From: Cycas panzhihuaensis | Lineage: Eukaryota > Cycadophyta | DNA: 64,000 nt | Direction of reading: 5' to 3' | Assembly (NCBI GenBank): GCA_023213395.1 | Contig: CM041465.1 | Location: 30,263,741 to 30,327,740 of the forward strand | In this document: piece by piece, positions 37,422-54,600 of the stretch | Layout of the letters: every line of letters starts with the position of its first letter | How positions within the stretch are numbered: position 1 is the first letter of the stretch | Program-made: the position numbers and the translations under genes | The notes under the pieces: generated by a model | Databases searched by the model: none | Told to the model about the DNA's origin: nothing | What the model saw: only the letters and a program-made list of their open reading frames with translations

Positions 37422-37966
37422 GGAATAATACTTCTAATTAGTAGAAATATTGGATGGTGAGAAGATTGCTCATATTATCTTATATAAATGGACATCATAT
37501 ATGAATGGTAATAAAGCTTATAAATGTATGAGATCATGAATTAAAGTTTATGATGGAAGAAATTTGATACATTATTAATGAGATATTTAAGGTCACTTAA
37601 AATATAGATTACTACTATGAGTTAAGAAGGTTAAGGTGAATAAGTTTAATAGAAGAATATAATAAGGCTTTTATCCTATTGATATGTATAGTTGATGATG
37701 TTCCTAATAATGGACTAATCAAGTTGTAGATTAATGGTCTTTCCATGGATATTTAAATGGATGTTTAGATTGTAGATCTATAGGACTTAAGCAAGGCCAT
37801 GAGTTTAGTTTACAAGTTTTAAAATGAGGTTAATATCTTACACAAAGATAAGTAAAACATATATGTTCCTCTATTCTTATGAAATAGTAAAATAAATATA
37901 TTAGAGCCATGATCTTATGAAAGTAATATTATAACAATTTAAGGCAAAGTAAGAAGAACTCATAAG
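37422..37966 (+). pseudogene. Gypsy gag-like remnant
   Basis: Broken frames contain VDDVPNNGLIKLQINGL, then MDVQIVDLQDLSKAMSLVYK (about 37,690-37,820). This pattern fits the end of a Ty3/Gypsy gag core, where a line on the number of bases or roots is followed by an 'L..A...A' helix. It is flanked by Gypsy-1 on the left and by the LINE insertion on the right. Upstream gag sequence left of Gypsy-1 was not recognised, so the assignment is tentative. Confidence 0.45.
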
Positions 37967-37977
37967 GAAAGGCCTTT

Positions 37978-39217
37978 TTTTTTTTTTTTTAAGGTTTAAA
38001 TAAATAGGGGTTAAAAGGGGGCCCCAACGCCTATACAAGGTCTACCAATACGACACCACAGATCAGTTGTGATAAGCCCACGGCCTAGCTAAACAAAAAA
38101 TGCTAAGGTAGCCTACGTTGCATCTTAACCTTCCACATCCTTTCTAGCTAGACCCACAATCTCTTTGGGAAAATCTTCCTTCTAAACCTTAAATCTTCTA
38201 GACTGGACTCCCCAGTTAGCCAACCTATCAGCAACCTTATTTCCTTCCCTAAAAGTATGGCTCACCTAAGTATTCTCTCTACTTTGAAGCACCATCTTCA
38301 CATCGTTGATCATAGCTTAGTTCTTCTAGCCTGGCTCAGCTTCCCCTCTTATCAATTTTACCACGTTCATAGAATCTCCTTCCACTATGACTCTCAAGCA
38401 TCCCTCTATGAAGACAAGGTCCATTGCTCTATACATTGCTTTAAGCTTTGTGTTGTGGTTAGTCTAGATACCATAATATTCCACAAAGATTGAAATGATC
38501 TTACCCTTTTTATCTCTGTAAATACCGTCGCCCCTAGCCTCACTGGGATTACCTTTTGATGCTCCATCAAAGTTCACCTTTACCCAGTCTTACGGTGGGG
38601 GCCTCCATAGCCCCTGCCTATCCTCCATAGATTTTACTTTAATATTCTCAATACCCCTATTTGCGAGGACCTTCCTTTCATCAGGATAAATAATGACTTC
38701 CTCCTTCTCTTTAAGGTTCTCCCTCAGGGTTGCCAAGATGATCCCAAAAATTTTCTATTTATTCATTCTTTTTTCTTGAAAGATGCACCTATTCCTCTCT
38801 TTCAATATGTTCCAAGCCAACATGGGTAAGGAAAGAGTTCATAAGGAGCTCAGGGTCTTGCATCTAAAGGGGTAGACCCAAGCCACTACTAGATTATTAA
38901 CCATATCAGGAAGGATCTAGAGAATCCCAAAGGAATTCCACAACTTCGACCACACCTCCCTGGTATAAGAGTAGTGCAAGAAGAGATGACCAGAAAGAAA
39001 ATACTACTCTTATATAGGTTTACCTTCTGATTTGTGGCTGTCTCAAATCTCTCTAACTAGACTTTGATAGCCTTAGCTTCCCTGATGGAGGCCTTGCTCA
39101 AGAGAATGTTATCACCCACAAAGTGTCTATGGACAACATTGTCAACCCTCAATGTGGGCTTTAGCCTGGCTATCTTCATGGATCTCCTTACTTCCTCTAT
39201 GGACCTACCTATTAGTT
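37978..39217 (-). mobile_element. 5'-truncated plant L1-type LINE
   Basis: Minus-strand LINE 3' end: an oligo(A) tail (T run at about 37,978-37,991 on the plus strand), 3' UTR, RNase H domain and pieces of RT. An 11-bp target duplication, GAAAGGCCTTT, flanks it exactly (37,967-37,977 and 39,218-39,228). Only 1.24 kb of the normal 5.5-6 kb is present. It is related to the LINE at 50,163-55,926 through the RNase H, RT and zf-RVT pieces. Confidence 0.9.
38080..39215 (-). pseudogene. LINE ORF2 fragment: RT end joined to zf-RVT and RNase H
   Basis: Reading leftward on the minus strand: an RT piece (about 39,010-39,215; HFVGDNILLSKASIREAKAI and TATNQKVNLYKSSI, where FxDD is now FVGD), an abrupt join to the zf-RVT region (HLFLHYSYTREVW), then RNase H with VKVNFDGASKGNPSEA near 38,560 and VIVEGDSMNVVKLI near 38,400. 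About 1 kb expected between the RT and zf-RVT parts is missing, so the copy has an internal deletion besides 5' truncation. Several stops are present. Confidence 0.8.
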
Positions 39218-39228
39218 GAAAGGCCTTT

Positions 39229-39684
39229 ATTTTAAATATAGGAAAAAGTAAGGACTAATGTATAAGTCTATCATAATTAACTTTAAATGATTGGACTAGA
39301 ACCAATAACTAAATAAAATATAAATGCCATTAAATTAAATATTCATAAGATATCCCTAATGTAAAGGATGATACTCCTTGACTATCGTTCATGGTGTGAG
39401 TTAGTAAACATTACATCTAATAGGAATGGAGACCTAATTTTACATGATTTACTATCAAAATAATATAAAAATTAGATTCACATCAATGATAAAATCTCAA
39501 AATAAAATCATCTCTTATTAAAATTTAATATTATACAATATGTGTATAAATATAAATTCTAAAATGAATCTAATCCCTAATTATGTGACACATATGATGT
39601 GAGAGTTATAACCCCTAATAACTTGTCACTCATATAATAATTAAATAATCCTAAAATCTAATAAAGTATAAAACATTAAGGGGA
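39229..39684. other. AT-rich stretch, probable 3' LTR of the next minus-strand Copia
   Basis: There is no coding signal. It lies just beyond the C-terminal end of a minus-strand Copia pol, where an LTR is expected. A possible LTR start (TGTTAATATTAA on the minus strand) is near 39,730. No partner LTR was matched. Confidence 0.35.
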
Positions 39685-39708
39685 GGCTCATAACATAAGT
39701 TATGAGCC
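39685..39708. repeat. Perfect 10-bp inverted repeat, 4-nt loop
   Basis: GGCTCATAAC, loop ATAA, GTTATGAGCC. It overlaps the start of the 100-bp tandem repeat. Confidence 0.85.
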
Positions 39709-39900
39709 ATAAATAAATATTAATATTAACACTGCTCCTTAAAATTTATTTTATTTTTTCTAACACCTAAACTATCCTAGAAAGTCTAAAATCTTTCAAT
39801 TATGAGCCATAAATAAACATTAATATTAATACTACTATTTAATATTTATTTTATTTTTCTAACACCTAAACTATCTTAGAAAGTCTAAAATCTTTCACAT
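39701..39900. repeat. Two-copy tandem repeat, period 100 bp
   Basis: 39,701-39,800 and 39,801-39,900 both start TATGAGCCATAAATAAA and end AAAGTCTAAAATCTTTCA. Differences are few and mostly transitions. It spans the junction of the Copia pol end and probable LTR start, so the junction was duplicated. Confidence 0.85.
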
Positions 39901-42900
39901 ATTAATAGTTTGGTGAAGATATTAGCCAATTATTCTTTTGTTGGAATGCACACCATCTCTATCACACCTTTTTGAATTAATTTTCAAATAAAATGATGGT
40001 GCACATCAATGTATTTAATGTAAATATGGTACATAAGATTTTTTATAATCTTTAAGGTACTCTAATTATCATAGTACAACATAGTTGGTTCCAATTACAT
40101 TAGTTCCATGTCCTTCAAAATCTATCATAATAAAATAACTTCAATGGCTACTATAATTACAATATCATATTCTACTTTAATTGAGGATAAATTAATATTT
40201 GAATCTACCTTAATAACTCAAATCTACCTTTAAGTTTGATATCATTACTTATAATTAGTAGATTATCAATGTACAACACCATAAATATGATATATCATTT
40301 TCTTCTTTGATACAAAGATTTGAGTAAGTTAGAGATCTCTAAAATTCATTCCTTAAAAAGTATTAATCAATCTTTTCATACTAGGCTCTAGGAGCCTATT
40401 TTAGACCCTATAAGGCTTTTCTAAGTTGGTATACTAAATGCTCTTGATTTTTTTTAATAAAGCTAGTGGTTGCTCCATCTAGACTTCTTCATGTAAATTC
40501 CTATTAAAAAATATATTTTTCACATGTATCTAGTATAGTTGCTAATTAAATTGATCAACTATCACTATAATGATTTGAATCGTATTCATTTTTGTAATAG
40601 GAGTGAATATTTCTTGGTAGCCAATCCCTTCTAACTGCTTAAAGCCTTTTGCTACAAGTCAATTTTTATATTTATCTACAAATCCATCTAATTTAAACTT
40701 TTTCCTATAGATCCATTTGTATCAAATTCTATATTTACCAATAGATAATTTGATCAAATTCTATGTGTGGTTTTCTTAATAGTTTGGATTTTAGATTCTA
40801 TAGATTTGTTCCACTTTTGCTCTTTAATTGCCTCTTCAATTATGGATGGTTCACTTGAATCTAATACATGTGCCATAAGAGCTATATTCTCTTATTTATA
40901 AGGTTATATTTTTTATTTTTGGTTGCCTTTAGAATCATGTAATAATCTTTTACCATCCTCCATAGTTTTTTAATACCATTTTGGAAGCTTCTTCTTTGAA
41001 TATGAAGGTGTCAAATCTGACACTTTCTCTTACTTTGACTTTAATTCTTTCTTTAACATCTCTTAAAATTCTACTTTTGGAAACTAAAAAAATTCTAATT
41101 CTACTTCATCACCAATATCAACTGACTTATATTCAAGTTGAATAATATCAAGTAAAGTACTAGATGTAGGCGATTCTTCATCATAATCTTCAACCTCAAC
41201 TAAATTAATATCCTAAATTTCATCTTCCTAAAAAATGAATTTCATGAGTTATATGAACTTTCTAAGTAGATAACTCGTATACTATGTATACTTTGCTTTT
41301 TGGATGTACTTCATGCTTTTATCATCAAACTTTTATTATTTTTCCTTTAGAATATATATGTATGTATTACATCCAAAGATTTTTAGATGACTTATTATTA
41401 GTTTTCTACCTAACCAAACTTCCTCCGGGGTGATGTTCCTTAATTCCCTTATAGTGCTCCTTTTTATTAGATATGTTACTGTGTTCACAACTTCAACCCA
41501 TAAGAAATCTAATATATCCTTACCTTTAATCATTGCTTTAGCTTTTTCAACTAAAGTTCTGTTCATCCTTTTAGGAACTCTATTTTGTAGGTAGAAATAA
41601 ACTAACTCTAAATTCCATGATCCTTATAGAACTAGATGAATTCACTTAAAGTATATTCTTTACTATTATTAATTTGTAGGACTTTAATTTTATGTCTCCT
41701 TTTATTTTCTACCAACTCCTTAAACTGCATAAAAGAAGTGAAGGCTTGTGATTTTTTCCTCAATAGAAAAATCTAGATTTTTCTTTAAAAGTCATCAGTG
41801 AAAGTGATAAAATATCTCATTCCACTTGGTGAGATGATAGACATTGGTTCATAAATGTTAGATTAAACCAATCCTAACTTTCTCTTCACTCTCCACCCTT
41901 TCATCTTTGAAAATGATTCTCTATACTACTTGCCAAAAATATAGGATTTATATAAGCAACTTTTATTATTAATCAAATGTAAACCATGTACCACTTTTAA
42001 TTAATATATTAATTGAAGATTAGAATAATTCAAAGGGTCCATACTTTTATGCCATAATTTCTACTTAAATAATACAACAAGAAATGCTCTCAGTACATAA
42101 GAGTATCGTTGTAATTTGTACATATTATTATCTCTCAATCCTATTACTACAATCTTATTTTGTTTATCTCTGATAGTGTATTGTCCTTAAGTAAATGTTA
42201 TAGTCATATCTTGTTATTCAATTTTACCAATTAAAACAAGATTTTCCTTTAGATTTGACATGTATAAGATATTCTTCAAATGTCGTTTATCACCACTTGG
42301 TAAAGTGAATGGTATTGTTCTAATTCCAATTGCCTCCAATTTGGAGTCATTCCTAATGGTTACTTTCTAATTCATCTTCCACATTTCTTTGAACCATTCA
42401 AACCTTCCTATCATGTGTTTTGATACACCTAAATTAATAAATTATATATCTAATGCAAAAAAACCCATTAGTATATAGCAATAAACAACCATGTTATGAT
42501 TATATTTGATGTTTCTTCAGCTAATTCCATCACATGACCACATTATCTAGGTGGTTATTATCATTATTGTTATTACTTTTATTACTGGAGTTGATTATAA
42601 GACTGTTGAGATCAATACTATTACTGCCATACCCAATAATCCTTCTTAATATAGCCTAATTTCCCATAATGATAATATTTAGGTTTGTATTATCTCTTTA
42701 ATAATCTTGGTTTGCCCTTTTGAACTACAATTTTAGAAGGTATAATCATCTTAAAATATAAGTTTTTTTACCTTTAGACTTTGAGGGTAATACTTCAAAA
42801 GATTTACCATGCATGTACTTCAACTTTTGCTTATGTTCCATAAGTAGTGACTCTAAAGATCCAATTGTCAGAGTGGAAACTTTATTAAATCATATTAACA

Positions 42901-43440
42901 TGGTTGAGAAGTTATCATATGTGAGTGGTAGACTACTCATGACATAAACTATAACTTCTAAATTAGAAATGATTTCCCTAGTTGTTAACAATTGATCTTG
43001 AATAAATTTGATATCCCTCATAAGATCCACTATATTTCAAGTCATCTTAAATGTGTATAATTAACTTTGCAGGTTGAGGGCTCTCACGTCATCCTTATGT
43101 TTAAATAGATTCATGATCATGTCCCACATTTGCTTTGGTGTAGTAGCATCCCTGATGTTCAAAATGGTATTGCTACTATTTAATAGGTTGAGAGATTTGA
43201 ATGTAATCCCCATCTTTGATTCAGACTCAACGTTAAAGTCGACATCTATCTTCAATTTATTTTAGAAATAAATTATTTCATTGACATCCTTTCCCATTAT
43301 AGAATTGTCAATATACTTCCAAAGAATATTTAGATAAAAGAAATTATAAATCTGATGTTTCTAGATTTTGTAATTTTTAGGGCTAATAAGTTTTTTTGTA
43401 ACATTTCTCGTGATACTTCCTTTAGAAGCTATTTTAAGTT
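39880..43440 (-). pseudogene. Degenerate Copia gag-pol (minus strand)
   Basis: From right to left: gag (about 42,650-43,440; the open piece 43,061-43,255 has the ATTPKQMWDMIMNLF core), protease region (GVSKHMIG near 42,430), pre-integrase segment LWHKSMDPLNYSNLQLI near 42,050, integrase core (SIISPSGMRYFITFTDDF near 41,830; the piece at 41,336-41,566 holds MNRTLVEKAKAM and ITPEEVWLGRK), RT (about 40,300-40,750; LRKALQGLK near 40,420), and the RNase H tail (about 39,900-40,080; ANIFTKLL). Stops occur throughout. Lineage beyond Copia was not resolved, and it does not belong to the Copia-A family by gag sequence. Confidence 0.85.
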
Positions 43441-44757
43441 AAAAACTAGATTTAAAAATAACTAAACAAGTACATAAATACAAAAAGAAAGCTATAAATA
43501 ATGCTAATTTATACATAAATTGCTAATATGATTAATTTTGTTGGCTTGGTTTACTTACAGGTAGTTAGAATATACAGAAAAAAGTAAAAAAATAATTTTT
43601 CATCAAAATTATATTCTAAATTATTACATATGACTCTTACTAGATCATTGATCTTAAAAAATTATACATTGTGGTATATTTACTTCCAGAAAACTGACTC
43701 TAGATGATCTAGACATGGCTCTAACATCTAAAATACCACATGATCATGGATTAACATGTAAGGGGCTTCATATTTAACTCCAAATAAAAGTTCAATTAAG
43801 TTGAATATCACCTAAACTTCATAAAACATTAAATAAATTTTATCTAAAGTTTTATAAAGAATATTCTTAATAAAATATTCTAAAAAATAGTGTGAATGAT
43901 GATGGTTATCTCTATATAAATCACCTTTTTTCTAATAAATAGAGTTATTTTTTCCCAAAATAACTCTACCACTAGACTATTAAGCTATTAAGGGTAGAAC
44001 AAAAAGTCTATGCCAAGGGATTTGCAACATTTTTCATCATTAGGCATATAAAAATTATCATCTCCCTTATACATTTATGATTTCACTCTATGAGCAGAAT
44101 TTCTTTAATGGAGAGCAAAATTTACCCCATTTCTTATTACTGCATCATGTCTACTACCTATTATACCCTACAAGAAGTCTACATGTGAGATATTTCATCC
44201 TTAGCTTAATAGGGCATTGTTTAAGTGACTTTTCACATTGTTTGAACAACCTTTCTCCTTTATTTTGCTTTTTTTTAGATCTTGTGGCTACCAGATGTTT
44301 GTCAAATGCTGTGTAATCTTTTACAATTGATCTATTATTTATTTGATGATCCATTTAACTCAAAACAAGAAAAAATGGGCTATGTGAGTTCATTTGGCGA
44401 TACAACTCTTCGTGGCTCTATGAACTTAAAAAGCTTAGTTTTAATTTCTTCGTTGCTTTGAATGGATTCTTTATACTCTAACAAGGTAGGCAACAGAGTC
44501 TTTAGATGTTTCAATGGCTTAAATAATTAAATTTAAACATGTTTATACTTCATGGTCCACTGTAAAAACATGCAAGTCATGCACTCCCTTTTTTGACACT
44601 TTCATAAGGTCTAATAGATAAATGTTTTAATATACTTTTCAATGCTTTTTAATGTATTTTATCAAGCTTTTCTATTAGTGCTTTTCATTATATTTTCTTG
44701 AGCAACAAAGCCTTTTTTTCATGTTTAATCATATCACTTTAGAGGATGTTCACTACT
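43441..44757. other. No firm feature; possible decayed LTR near 43,700-44,000
   Basis: AT-rich DNA right of the minus-strand Copia gag, where its leader and 5' LTR should lie. A word GGCTCTAACATCTAAAATACCA near 43,713 resembles a disrupted primer site on the minus strand. The short open frames 44,077-44,354 on both strands have no recognisable domain. Confidence 0.35.
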
Positions 44758-50145
<5,388 letters not shown>

Positions 50146-50162
50146 TATACATACATTCATAC
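50146..50162 (+). repeat. Left target-site duplication of the large LINE
   Basis: TATACATACATTCATAC, identical to 55,927-55,943. Confidence 0.95.
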
Positions 50163-50309
50163 GGAAGAGCTTTTGTTTCTCAGGGGGGAGATCTCAGGCT
50201 TTCTGCAAGTTCTTCTGGATGCAAACTTCTCGGGGAGCAGTGTGAAGCTGAAATGGTATGCATTTGTTTTTGCATGGAGCATTCCATCTTGTTTTTGAAT
50301 TTTTAATAA

Positions 50310-51655
50310 ATGGAAAGAGATCATACTCCTCAATATCGAACGGACCCTAACTTGGGTGGGAAATCCTAAGGACGTTTTGAAAACAAGCGATGAGGAAACC
50401 TTTGACCTAACACCGCGTTCGAGGATAACAAAGCGGTGAAAGATCCCAGCTGCGGTGGAAAAAACTAAAAAATTATGGGAGAATTGCCTGGTGGGTAGAT
50501 TTTCAGGCCCCAGACCAGGGTTGGAAGCCATTAGGACATGGACTAAGACAAAATAGAAAACTGGGAACAGTGTGGAAGTAATAGCCATGCCCAAGGGCTG
50601 TGTGCTTTTTAAATTTGCCTCCTTTGAGGACATGTCTAACATTTTACTCAGGGCTCCTTGGATGTTTGGTCGGAAGGCCCTCTCTGGAGAAATGGCATAG
50701 GGGTTTTGATCCCTCGAGCCCTAAAATCTGACAAGCCCCAATCTGGATCCAACTTCCGGGACTTCCCCTTCACCACTGGAACCCTGAAGTCTTTAGAGGC
50801 ATAGCGAAACTGGTGGGCCCTTTATTAGCAGTCGACTCCGCGACGAAGAATAGAAGCAGGCTCATTAATGCCAGAATTTGCACCCTGGTAAGATTAAACA
50901 AACCGCTATTGGATGATATTTGGATGGACCTGCCAGATGAGAGTTGGACACAACCGTTGATCTATGAACTGGACCACTTTCGGTGTTCAACATGCAGAGT
51001 TTTGGGGCATCTGCCCCAAAAGTGTCCGGGAGTACAACCCTCCAAGGAAGACAAGGTGGAAGACCTGCTAGAATCCATCCCCCAAGGAAATGGGGAGGGT
51101 GTTGAACACCCAACACCACTGGAAACTGTTGGTGCCCCCTCCTCGATCTTGGATTTTAACCCAGACTAGGAGGACACGCTGTTTGACGAAGATCAAGTAG
51201 CCCTGATTCCCATGCCCCAGGAGGATTTAGCGAGGGTGGAGGGAGTGGGGGGTCCTTCTCTCTCTGGTGAAGGTTCTCCGGTCCTCTCCGGACAGCTGGG
51301 ACCATTAAGGCAAGGGGTAGAGGAAAAGGCTGGGCCAGTGGCTGATATGCCCATGGAGGCTGAAGGGAATCAGAGGCTTGACAGTTTGGAGGAGCCAGCT
51401 GATTTAGGGAGGGCGGTCCCCGATTCATTACCATTTCCGGTTCAGAAGAAGCCTGATATGGGGACCGAGAAGAAGGTTGGCAGACCTCCTTCTAGGCTAC
51501 AAAGAGAAAAAGATTCTACCGGTGTAGACCTAGGCACCCAAAAAACTCTTAAGGAAGCTTTCCTCGAAGGACCTATCCTCAGATCCAGTACAGCTGGCAG
51601 AGATCCCCCAAAAGGGGATACTGTAGAGGTTTGGAAATTGAGAAAGAAGCGATGA
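50310..51655 (+). pseudogene. LINE ORF1: DUF4283-like domain with CCHC knuckle
   Basis: A plausible start is ATG 50310 (MERDHTPQYRTDPNLGG), but stops and frame changes interrupt the first 500 bp. The DUF4283-type region is recognisable in pieces at 50,575-50,900 (VIAMPKGCVLFKFASFEDM, then LLAVDSATKNRSRLINAR). The frame is open from 50,813 to a single stop at 51,167, and again to 51,655. The knuckle CSTCRVLGHLPQKC (about 50,991-51,032) is an intact CX2CX4HX4C motif. The rest is a Pro/Gly/Glu-rich low-complexity tail. In this family ORF1 binds element RNA to form the ribonucleoprotein used for insertion. At least one stop and several frameshifts mean that this copy is damaged. Confidence 0.85.
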
Positions 51656-54600
51656 AAATCTTGACATGGAATATTAGGGGACTGAATGCCCCCTCGAAGC
51701 AAAGAATCATTAAGGACATGAGAACCAGACACCAATTGGATCTTGTTGCAAGGAAAATGGACCGAAGATCCGAAGCAAAATCTGGAAGCAAGCGGAAGGG
51801 TTAGAGAGGGACTATAGCCAAGGGGTCGGGGGCCTAATGGTGCTCTGGAACCCTTCTATTTGGTCGGGAGAAATCTTTTTGGTTGAGGACTCCTTCATCT
51901 CGGTTCGGTTAACGAACAAAAGCAATAACATATCGTGGATCGCTACTAATGTCTATGCCCCAACTCTCCAAACAGCCAGGAAGAGGCTCTGGGAGAAATT
52001 GATCGAGGTTCACAAAGATTGTAAGCTCCCATGGTTGCTGGCAGGGGACTTCAACTCGGCTTTATCCCCTGGTGATAAGAGAGGTGGCACGAAGGGTTGG
52101 ACCTCTGGTATGGAGGAGTTTGGCGACTTCCTTCAACAGGGGGGGCTGGAAGATGTTAGCCTCAGGGGGCATCCTTCACCTGGTCCAACAAGAGGTTGGG
52201 AAGCAACCTTATTCAAATCAAGTTGGACAGGGTGTTGGTCAACTATGACCGATGCTTCCCCGTGCCCTAGAGGCATTGAGGATCGACTCGATCACTCACC
52301 CTTCTAATGAATTTTTCGGACCCAGCAAATTCTGATTGCCCTTCGATTTGAACTAATGTGGTTACGCCATCCGGACTGCGGGAAAATCGAGGAATGGTGG
52401 GGTATCGATATCAAGGGACATGCCATGTATAGATTTTCAAAGAAGCTGGACTGGGTCAAAAAATAAATCAAGGCTTGGAACAAGGAAGTTTTTCATAGCT
52501 TAAATGATCAAAAGGATAAAATTAGCCAGGAGTTGAAAGGCATAGAGGATCAAATTAAGCGGGGGGGCAGATCAGAGGAATTGGACAAGGCTGAGAAGGA
52601 GCTCACAGATTCTATGGAGGAGATCCTCAAAAGAGAAGAGATCCACTGGAGACAAAAATCTAGGGCCCTCTGGCTGGCCGAAGGGGATAGGAATACCAGA
52701 TTTTTCCACATGACCACAGTAAAGCATAGGGCGAGCAACAGAATCAAGTCTCTTCACAAGGAAGATGGTTCTGTTGTCAGCTCGGACGAGGACATGAAGG
52801 AGATGGCATGCGATTACTTTAAGAACTTATTCAACGAGCCTTGGTGAACGAGGAAAGGAGGAAAGACTTTCTGAACAATATACCTTGTTTGGTGAATGAA
52901 GACGAATACTCAACTCCACATTGCCCCTTTTCTCAAGAGGAGGTCAAGATGGCTCTCTTGAGATGAAGAAAGATAAAGCGCTGGCCACGATGGTTTCCCA
53001 GGATTCTTTCAAAGTGCAGGACATTATTAAGGGGGATCTCATGGAAGCAATAAAGGAGTTTGAAATGAACAGAAAGATCCTGCAGGAATGGCAGACCACC
53101 TTTCTTGTCCTTATTCTAAAAAAAGAAGGGGCTAATAGGATGGAAGACTTCTGCCCTATTAGCCTCTGCAATATTAAATACAAAATTATAACGAAGGTCC
53201 TGGTGAATAGGATGAAGAAAATTATGCCAAACATCATATCCCAGAATCAAGATGGTTTCCTCAAGGCGAGCAGTTCTGATGGCTACATTGTTGTCCACGA
53301 AACTCTCCATTCAGCGGCAGAGAGGAAGGATCCAGTGATGCTTGTTAAGATTGATCTATCGAAAGCTTTTGATAGGGTCTCCTGGGACTGCCTGTTAGAA
53401 TGTCTTGGTGCTTTTGGTTTTGGGGAGACTTGGCGGTCCTGGATAAAATTATGCATTGGAAACCTGCAATTCTCTGTTATTATAAATGGCTCTTCTTCCA
53501 AAATTTTCCCGGGATTTAGGGGGTTGAGACAGGGCGACCCTCTCTCTCCTTTTCTGTTTATCACAATGGTTGAGCTCCTGGGCAGAACATTGGAGTCCGC
53601 CAGAAGGGAGGGAGCCATAAAAGGCATAAAACTGACATCTGGGGTGGATACGGTGGCCCATCATCAATTCGTGGATGATAATATATTCTTAGGGAGGGCT
53701 GCTTTGGGCGAAGCCTCCAAATTCAAAGAGATTCTGGTCCACTTTGAGGAAGCCACGAATCAAAAGATAAATTTGAACAAGAGTAATGTATTCTTCTTAA
53801 ATACCCCGGGCCAAGCTCAAGGCAGGATTAGCAGAATCTTAGGGATGAGTATTAAAAAGCTCCCTTCTATCTACCTTGGGCTGCCTCTCTTTGTTGGGAG
53901 AATGACTAAGGACATGTGGAATCCCCTCATTGATAGGATGCAAAAGAAGCTGGCGGGCTGGAAAGGCGCCCTTCTTAGTCTTCTTAGGAAACTCCAACTA
54001 GTCGCTTGGTGACTGCAGTATCGATATATTGGATGTTTATATTCAGAGTCCCGACAGGCATTTCAAATATAATTGAATCTATCCAGAAAAGATTCCTTTG
54101 GTGCGGAGCGAGAGTAAAGGCGAAATTCACTTGGTCGGTGGGATAAAGTGCACTTGCAAAAATGGGCCTTGTCTGAGAAGGATTCCCCCTTTTAACATTG
54201 CTCTTGGGGCTAAGTTGGGGTGGCGTCTACTAAAAGGGGGAGAGAGACCTTGGGAGAAGATACTAACTAGAAAATACATTCAAGGGGGCTCCCTTATTGG
54301 GAATGATGCCTCCCAGGCTGGCTCCATTGTCTGGAGAAGCATTCTCAAAGCATGGAGAGTTATAAGAAAAGGATTGAAATGGAGACTTGGTGATGGGGCC
54401 TCCATAAGGTTTTGGGAGGATGCTTGGTGCTGTGACAAGGCTCTTAAGGACTATCCAGGCACAGTACCTATTATGGGGCCCTGTGTCAGGCAATATGGCA
54501 CTCAGGTTAAGGACTATTGGACCGGGAGTGGAAAATACAAAAGGTGGAAGCTTCTGGAGGAAATCCAAGGAGAAAGATTGCAAGAAGGCCTAAATAAGGT

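Noticed and set aside
43700-43740. Primer binding site on the minus strand for the Copia at 39,880-43,440
   Set aside because: The TGGTAT and GAGCC parts are separated by extra bases, and no LTR pair could be matched, so it is not listed as a feature.
50157-50642. Minus-strand frame of 161 codons opposite LINE ORF1
   Set aside because: It lies antisense to the DUF4283-like coding region and has no recognisable domain; it is a shadow frame.
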